The position numbers and the translations under genes are program-made. Shown piece by piece: positions 59,208 through 64,000 of a DNA stretch of 64,000 bases. The notes beneath the pieces were generated by a model. It was not told where the DNA came from. It saw only the letters and a list, made by a program, of their open reading frames with translations, and made no database searches. How positions within the stretch are numbered: position 1 is the stretch's first letter; each line of letters starts with the position of its first letter. Source of the stretch: Jeotgalibacillus soli (GTDB lineage Bacteria; Bacillota; Bacilli; Bacillales; Jeotgalibacillaceae); the NCBI RefSeq assembly GCF_000829435.1, contig NZ_JXRP01000009.1:558001-622000 (forward strand), read 5' to 3'.

Positions 59208-60464
59208 GTGAATAGGAAATTGAAAAAACATATTTTAGTTATTGCACAATACTTCTACCCTGAGCAATTTCGTATTAATGACATCTGTACTGAATGGGTT
59301 AAAAGGGGATATAAAGTAACAGTTATAACCGGGATTCCAAATTACCCTCAGGGGAAATATTACAATGGATATGGACTGTTTAAGAAAAGAAAAGAAATGT
59401 ATAACGGTATTGAGATTATTAGAATTCCACTTATACCAAGAGGAAATAATCCAATAATGCTTGCTTTAAATTATGTATCCTTTGTGGTATCCGGTTTCTT
59501 TTGGAAAGCACTTACGAAAATAAAAGCGGATTATGTTTTTATATTTGAAGTGTCGCCGATGACACAAGCCTTACCTGGGGTATGGTATGCGAAGAAACGG
59601 CAAATACCCTGTTACTTATATGTGCAAGATCTTTGGCCTGAAAATGTTGAAATTATTACTGGGATAAAGAATAAACATATTATTGGAGCCATTGGTAAGA
59701 TGGTAGATTACATCTATACCCGCTGCACAAAAATTTTTACCACATCCCATAGTTTTGTCAAATCAATTGAAAACCGTGGTGTTCCAGCTGAAAAGGTAGA
59801 GTACTGGCCACAATATGCAGAAGATTTCTATATACCTTTAGAAAAAACAAGCAATCCTAAAATAGCTATTGACGGCGCTTTTAATATAATTTTTGCAGGT
59901 AATATAGGACACGCCCAAGGTTTAGATATATTACAAAAAGCTGCATTGATAATAAAAGAAAAAAATTTAGAAAGAAATATTCGATTTAATATTGTTGGAG
60001 ACGGCAGATATAAAAATGAATTAATTGACTTAGTGAAGTCTAATAATGTCTCCGACATGTTTAATTTCATTGAAAAACAATCAGCTAATAGAATACCAGA
60101 ATTTATGGCGGCTAGTGATGCGGCATTCTTAAGCCTAACTAACAGTCCCCTCTTCTCTATGACAATTCCTGCAAAACTTCAATCTTATATGGCGTGTGGA
60201 ATTCCAATCATTGCTTCAGCTGATGGTGAAACAAATCAAATCATTAAAGAGGCAGATGCAGGTTTATCTAGTCCAGCTGGCGATGCTCAAAAGCTTTCAG
60301 AAATTATAATTGAATTATCATCGAAGTCAAGCAAGGTATTAAAACAATTAGGTTTTAATGCTAGAAACTACTACGATGAAAACTTTAATAAAGAAGAACT
60401 GTTAAACAGAATGGACATACACTTTAGAGATAATCAGAAATTGGAGGATAAACAAATTGTTTAA
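59208..60464 (+). CDS. Glycosyltransferase family 4 (WbuB-like)
   Basis: A 418-residue GT-B glycosyltransferase. N-domain HILVIAQYFYPEQFRINDIC, LYVQDLWPENVEIITG; C-domain FNIIFAGNIGHAQGLDIL and the E-x7-E-like donor region. The start pattern (QYFYPEQFRI) is that of WbuB, an L-FucNAc transferase in E. coli O antigens, consistent with the FucNAc genes that follow. GTG 59208 is used; TTG 59220 is an alternative. Confidence 0.88.
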   Translation: MNRKLKKHILVIAQYFYPEQFRINDICTEWVKRGYKVTVITGIPNYPQGKYYNGYGLFKKRKEMYNGIEIIRIPLIPRGNNPIMLALNYVSFVVSGFFWKALTKIKADYVFIFEVSPMTQALPGVWYAKKRQIPCYLYVQDLWPENVEIITGIKNKHIIGAIGKMVDYIYTRCTKIFTTSHSFVKSIENRGVPAEKVEYWPQYAEDFYIPLEKTSNPKIAIDGAFNIIFAGNIGHAQGLDILQKAALIIKEKNLERNIRFNIVGDGRYKNELIDLVKSNNVSDMFNFIEKQSANRIPEFMAASDAAFLSLTNSPLFSMTIPAKLQSYMACGIPIIASADGETNQIIKEADAGLSSPAGDAQKLSEIIIELSSKSSKVLKQLGFNARNYYDENFNKEELLNRMDIHFRDNQKLEDKQIV

Positions 60465-61473
60465 AGATAAAACACTACTAATCACTGGTGGCACGGGTTC
60501 ATTTGGGAATGCTGTTATGAAGAGATTTTTAGATACAGATATAAAAGAAATCCGAATTTTTTCAAGAGACGAGAAGAAACAAGATGATATGCGTAAGATT
60601 TATAAAAGTGAAAAGCTCAAATTCTATATAGGGGATGTACGAGATTTAGCTAGTGTCAAAAATGCAATGTACGGCGTTGATTACATTTTCCATGCGGCTG
60701 CTCTAAAACAGGTCCCATCATGTGAATTTTTTCCATTAGAAGCTGTTAAAACAAATGTTTTAGGTACAGACAATGTCCTTACCGGAGCTATTGAAAGTGG
60801 AGTAAAGAAAGTGATTTGTTTGTCTACAGACAAGGCTGCTTATCCTATAAATGCAATGGGAATTTCTAAAGCAATGATGGAAAAGGTGTTTGTGGCTAAG
60901 GCGAATACAGTAGACCCAGATAAGACTCTAATATGCGGTACACGCTATGGAAATGTAATGGCATCTAGAGGTTCAGTAATTCCGCTGTTTATTGAACAGA
61001 TTAAAAATGGACAATCCTTAACGATTACAGACCCTAATATGACTAGATTTTTAATGAGTCTTGAGGAAGCAGTGGAGCTTGTAGTGTTCGCGTTTGAAAA
61101 TGCTGAAGCTGGAGACATCATGGTACAAAAATCACCGGCATCGACTATTGGCGATTTAGCTCAAGCACTTAAAGAGCTATTCAATGCGGACAATGAAATA
61201 AAAGTAATTGGTACTCGTCATGGTGAAAAAATATATGAAACGCTACTCACTAGAGAAGAACATGTAGTTGCGCATGATTTAGGTGGTTTTTATCGAGTAC
61301 CTGCAGATAAGAGAGACCTTAATTATGATAAATATTTCGTAGAAGGGGACCAAAAATTATCTACTGAAGAAGAATATAACTCTCATAATACAGAGAGATT
61401 AACTATCGAGCAGATTAAAGATAAGTTATTAATGCTTGACTATGTTCAAGAAGAATTGAAAGGTTGGAGCTGA
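60457..61473 (+). CDS. capE: UDP-GlcNAc 4,6-dehydratase/5-epimerase CapE (FnlA)
   Basis: A 338-residue SDR enzyme, first step from UDP-GlcNAc to UDP-L-FucNAc. TLLITGGTGSFGNAVMKRFL, AALKQVPSCEFFPLEAV, STDKAAYPINAMGISKAMME with Met in place of the YxxxK Tyr, as in CapE. TTG 60457 with GGAGG 10 bases upstream; overlaps the preceding gene by 8 bases. Followed directly by capF and capG. Confidence 0.93.
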   Translation: MFKDKTLLITGGTGSFGNAVMKRFLDTDIKEIRIFSRDEKKQDDMRKIYKSEKLKFYIGDVRDLASVKNAMYGVDYIFHAAALKQVPSCEFFPLEAVKTNVLGTDNVLTGAIESGVKKVICLSTDKAAYPINAMGISKAMMEKVFVAKANTVDPDKTLICGTRYGNVMASRGSVIPLFIEQIKNGQSLTITDPNMTRFLMSLEEAVELVVFAFENAEAGDIMVQKSPASTIGDLAQALKELFNADNEIKVIGTRHGEKIYETLLTREEHVVAHDLGGFYRVPADKRDLNYDKYFVEGDQKLSTEEEYNSHNTERLTIEQIKDKLLMLDYVQEELKGWS

Positions 61474-61475
61474 GT

Positions 61476-62585
61476 ATGAAGATTCTAGTGACCGGTGCGA
61501 AGGGCTTTATCGGTAAGAATCTTATAGCAGAATTAAGAAACCGAAACTATAATAATATCTTTGAATATTGCAAGGAAACAGATACTTCTTTATTCGATGA
61601 ATATTGTAAAGAAGCGGATTTCGTCTTTCACCTTGCTGGAGTGAATCGTCCCAAGGATCAGTCTGAATTCATGGATGGGAACTACGGTTTTACATCAACC
61701 CTGCTTGATACGCTAAAAAAGCATCAAAACACGTGTCCAGTCATGCTTTCATCTTCTATTCAAGCTGAACTCGATAACCCATACGGTAACAGTAAAAAAG
61801 CAGGTGAAAATTTGCTCTTTGAATACAGTAAAGAAACAGGAGCAAAAGTACTCGTCTACCGTTTTCCTAATGTGTTTGGAAAATGGTGTAGACCGAATTA
61901 TAACAGTGCAGTAGCGACATTTTGTCATAGCATTGCTCATGAATCTCCAATCACTATAAATGATCCAAGCGTTGTGATGAACTTAGTTTATATTGATGAT
62001 GTTGTCGAAGAACTGGTTAATGCTTTGAACGGTAATGAAAATTCGGTTGGAAATTTTTGTGAAGTTCCAGTAGTACACACTACTACTCTTGGAGAAATCG
62101 TTGATTTGATTTATTCATTTAAAAAAAGCCGTGAAGATCGCTCTATTCCTGATATGTCTAATTCATTTGCGAAAAAATTATATAGTACGTATTTGAGTTA
62201 TTTGCCAAAAGATCAATTTAGTTATGATCTTACGATGCACGTAGATCCAAGAGGATCTTTTACAGAGTTTATTAAGACCCCGGATAGAGGGCAAGTTTCT
62301 ATTAATATTTCTAAACCTGGAATAACCAAGGGAAATCATTGGCACCACACTAAGAATGAGAAATTCCTTGTGGTAAGTGGAATAGGAGTTATCCGTTTTA
62401 GGAAAATTGGTTCAGATGAAATTATTGAATATTTTGTTAGTGGAGAAAAAATGGAAGTAGTAGATATACCTACTGGTTACACTCATAATATTGAAAATCT
62501 GGGCCACACTGATATGGTCACCATTATGTGGGCGAATGAATACTTTGATCCCGAAAAGCCAGACACCTATTTCTTGGAGGTATAA
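61476..62585 (+). CDS. capF: Bifunctional reductase CapF (FnlB)
   Basis: A 369-residue protein: N-terminal SDR reductase (KILVTGAKGFIGKNLIAEL) and C-terminal zinc cupin (GNHWHHTKNEKFLVVSG), the two-domain architecture of S. aureus CapF, which has the same length. It converts the CapE product to UDP-L-6-deoxytalose-NAc. ATG 61476 has GGAG 6 bases upstream; the TTG at 61464 overlaps that site. Confidence 0.93.
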   Translation: MKILVTGAKGFIGKNLIAELRNRNYNNIFEYCKETDTSLFDEYCKEADFVFHLAGVNRPKDQSEFMDGNYGFTSTLLDTLKKHQNTCPVMLSSSIQAELDNPYGNSKKAGENLLFEYSKETGAKVLVYRFPNVFGKWCRPNYNSAVATFCHSIAHESPITINDPSVVMNLVYIDDVVEELVNALNGNENSVGNFCEVPVVHTTTLGEIVDLIYSFKKSREDRSIPDMSNSFAKKLYSTYLSYLPKDQFSYDLTMHVDPRGSFTEFIKTPDRGQVSINISKPGITKGNHWHHTKNEKFLVVSGIGVIRFRKIGSDEIIEYFVSGEKMEVVDIPTGYTHNIENLGHTDMVTIMWANEYFDPEKPDTYFLEV

Positions 62586-62589
62586 TTAA

Positions 62590-63714
62590 ATGAAGAAACT
62601 AAAAGTCATGACAGTTGTTGGTACTAGACCAGAGATTATAAGACTGTCAGCTGTAATTAATAAATTAGAAGATTCAAATGCAATAGAACATACACTTGTT
62701 CATACAGGACAAAATTATGATTATGAATTAAATGAAGTATTCTTTAATGATTTCAATCTGAAAAAACCGGATTATTTTCTTAATGCAGCTACTGGAACAG
62801 CAGTAGAAACAATAGGAAATATTCTAGTTAAAATTGATCCTATTATGGATGAAGTAAAACCGGATGCGGTTTTAGTACTTGGCGATACTAATAGTTGTTT
62901 ATGTGCGATTGCAGCGAAGAGAAGACAAATTCCAATCTTCCATATGGAAGCAGGGAACAGATGTTTTGATCAAAGAGTTCCAGAAGAAACGAATAGAAAA
63001 ATTGTCGATCATACAGCAGATATCAACTTAACCTATAGTGATATCGCAAGAGAATATTTGTTAAGAGAAGGTCTGCCGGCAGATAGAATCATTAAAACGG
63101 GAAGCCCAATGTTTGAAGTTCTTAATTCAAGAAAAGATGACATTGAAAAGTCAGATGTGTTAGAGCGATTGGAACTTGAAGAAGGAAAATATTTTGTCGT
63201 GTCAGCTCACAGAGAGGAAAATATTAATTCAGAAACTAATTTCCTCAATCTAGTTGATAGTTTAAATGCGATTGCAGAAATGTATAATATGCCTGTGATT
63301 GTAAGTACACACCCTAGAACGAGAAATATGATTAATGCTAAAGGGATAGAATTTAATCCATTAGTAAAAACGATGAAACCTTTAGGGTTTAATGATTATG
63401 TTAAGCTTCAAATTAAGGCTAGAGCGGTTCTTAGTGATAGTGGAACGATTAGTGAGGAATCTTCAATCCTTGGGTTTAGAGCACTTAATATTAGACAAGC
63501 TCATGAAAGACCAGAGGCGATGGAAGAGGCATCAGTAATGATGGTAGGACTTATGAAAGAAAAAGTATTACAAGGATTAGAAATATTAGAAGCGCAAGAA
63601 AAAGAAACTTTAAGGCTTGTTGGGGATTATAGTATGCCTAATGTATCGGATAAAGTACTTAGGATTATTTTGTCCTATACAGATTATGTGAATAGAGTTG
63701 TTTGGGGGAAATAA
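62590..63714 (+). CDS. capG: UDP-N-acetylglucosamine 2-epimerase family CapG (FnlC)
   Basis: A 374-residue non-hydrolysing epimerase that completes UDP-N-acetyl-L-fucosamine. MTVVGTRPEIIRLSAVINKL, HMEAGNRCFDQRVPEETNRK and SDSGTISEESSILGFRALNI are characteristic of the FnlC branch; the MnaA at 22.0 kb instead has GLRTW and GGVQEEAP. Four bases after capF, with TTGGAGG upstream. The operon probably continues beyond the window. Confidence 0.93.
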   Translation: MKKLKVMTVVGTRPEIIRLSAVINKLEDSNAIEHTLVHTGQNYDYELNEVFFNDFNLKKPDYFLNAATGTAVETIGNILVKIDPIMDEVKPDAVLVLGDTNSCLCAIAAKRRQIPIFHMEAGNRCFDQRVPEETNRKIVDHTADINLTYSDIAREYLLREGLPADRIIKTGSPMFEVLNSRKDDIEKSDVLERLELEEGKYFVVSAHREENINSETNFLNLVDSLNAIAEMYNMPVIVSTHPRTRNMINAKGIEFNPLVKTMKPLGFNDYVKLQIKARAVLSDSGTISEESSILGFRALNIRQAHERPEAMEEASVMMVGLMKEKVLQGLEILEAQEKETLRLVGDYSMPNVSDKVLRIILSYTDYVNRVVWGK

Positions 63715-64000
63715 AAGCTTACTCTATGACCATAAAAGATATATTAATAGTGAAGTTAAGAAATGTAGATATTTCTAAACCTGGAAATAGCAGAACAGTT
63801 TTCACCTAACTAAATGGGGACTAAAAATCGATATTCGTTAACAATAGTTATCTTCAAGACATTTGACGTGGAAGCACTGCAAAAAATCTTCTAAAGATAA
63901 AAGTGGCAAGTTAAAGAAAGATCTAAGGCCAACAATCATAATTCATCTTATAATGATTCCGTCTTATTCCTATGGGTTTACTAGTTATCAATTATGTTAC
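63715..64000. other. Window end after capG
   Basis: AT-rich, with no gene start that I can support. A 12-residue-scale match (ATATTTCTAAACCTGGAA near 63769) repeats a stretch inside capF (62305) and may be a decayed duplicate. Confidence 0.4.

Noticed and set aside
63726..63809. 27-residue frame after capG
   Set aside because: No ribosome-binding site and too short; only a short resemblance to part of capF.

Overview
The window is chromosomal DNA from a low-GC, endospore-forming, flagellated member of the Bacillaceae or a close relative. The evidence is the gene order spo0F-fbaA-tal-murAB-glpX-rho-rpmE-tdk-prfA-prmC-spoIIR-ywlC-mntP-ywlE-rpiB-ywlG-glyA-upp-mnaA-atp operon-murAA-spoIID-spoIIQ-spoIIID-mbl-flhO-flhP-fabZ-ywpF-ssbB-ywqA-ywqB, which is the conserved Bacillus backbone. 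The sporulation genes carry candidate SigH, SigF and SigE promoters. I cannot name the species.

Layout. 1-2.1 kb: the end of a sugar ABC transporter (ATPase truncated by the window edge, plus permease). 2.1-19.2 kb: the spo0F to glyA backbone, with translation (prfA, prmC, rpmE, ywlC), cell wall, gluconeogenic and sporulation genes. 19.2-20.7 kb: a formamidase pair (fmdA-fmdB) on the minus strand, placed between glyA and upp. 21.2-23.2 kb: upp and mnaA. 23.5-30.9 kb: a complete ten-gene ATP synthase operon, atpZ-I-B-E-F-H-A-G-D-C. 31-42.6 kb: a second MurA, sporulation genes (spoIID, spoIIQ, spoIIID), mbl, two flagellar rod/hook-type proteins, fabZ and ssbB. 42.8-47.2 kb: a minus-strand SNF2 helicase plus SWIM-domain pair. 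47.5-50.8 kb: a membrane fusion/membrane protein pair, small ORFs and one gene broken by an in-frame stop. 50.8-53.5 kb: a LacI-type regulator and a sucrose-type PTS permease with a cre box and two further operator-like sites between them. 53.5-55.4 kb: an insertion-sequence graveyard with a 468-bp tandem duplication. 55.4-63.7 kb: an exopolysaccharide/capsule operon (EpsC-like dehydratase, priming transferase, epimerase, glycosyltransferase, CapE-CapF-CapG for UDP-N-acetyl-L-fucosamine), preceded by a structured leader that fits the EAR/epsC RNA.

How it works together. The backbone genes couple energy metabolism (ATP synthase, FBP aldolase/FBPase), nucleotide salvage (tdk, upp) and envelope synthesis (two MurA paralogues, MnaA, Mbl) with the sporulation cascade. 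The 3' end is a surface-polysaccharide locus.

Beyond the genes, the most interesting signals are these. A dense DnaA-box cluster surrounds and enters ywlC. A perfect dyad overlaps the likely atp promoter. A repetitive element sits between atpG and atpD. Hairpins overlap the ribosome-binding sites of a lipoprotein gene, spoIIR and spoIIID. Three long palindromes share the core GGGGTCTGACCCC, two of them flanking mnaA. Copies of a Bacillaceae intergenic repeat are dispersed through the window. The eps leader looks like a processive antitermination system. I see no CRISPR array, prophage, defence island, tRNA or rRNA. No clearly new multi-gene system is evident; the novelty candidates are mainly regulatory DNA/RNA and small proteins.
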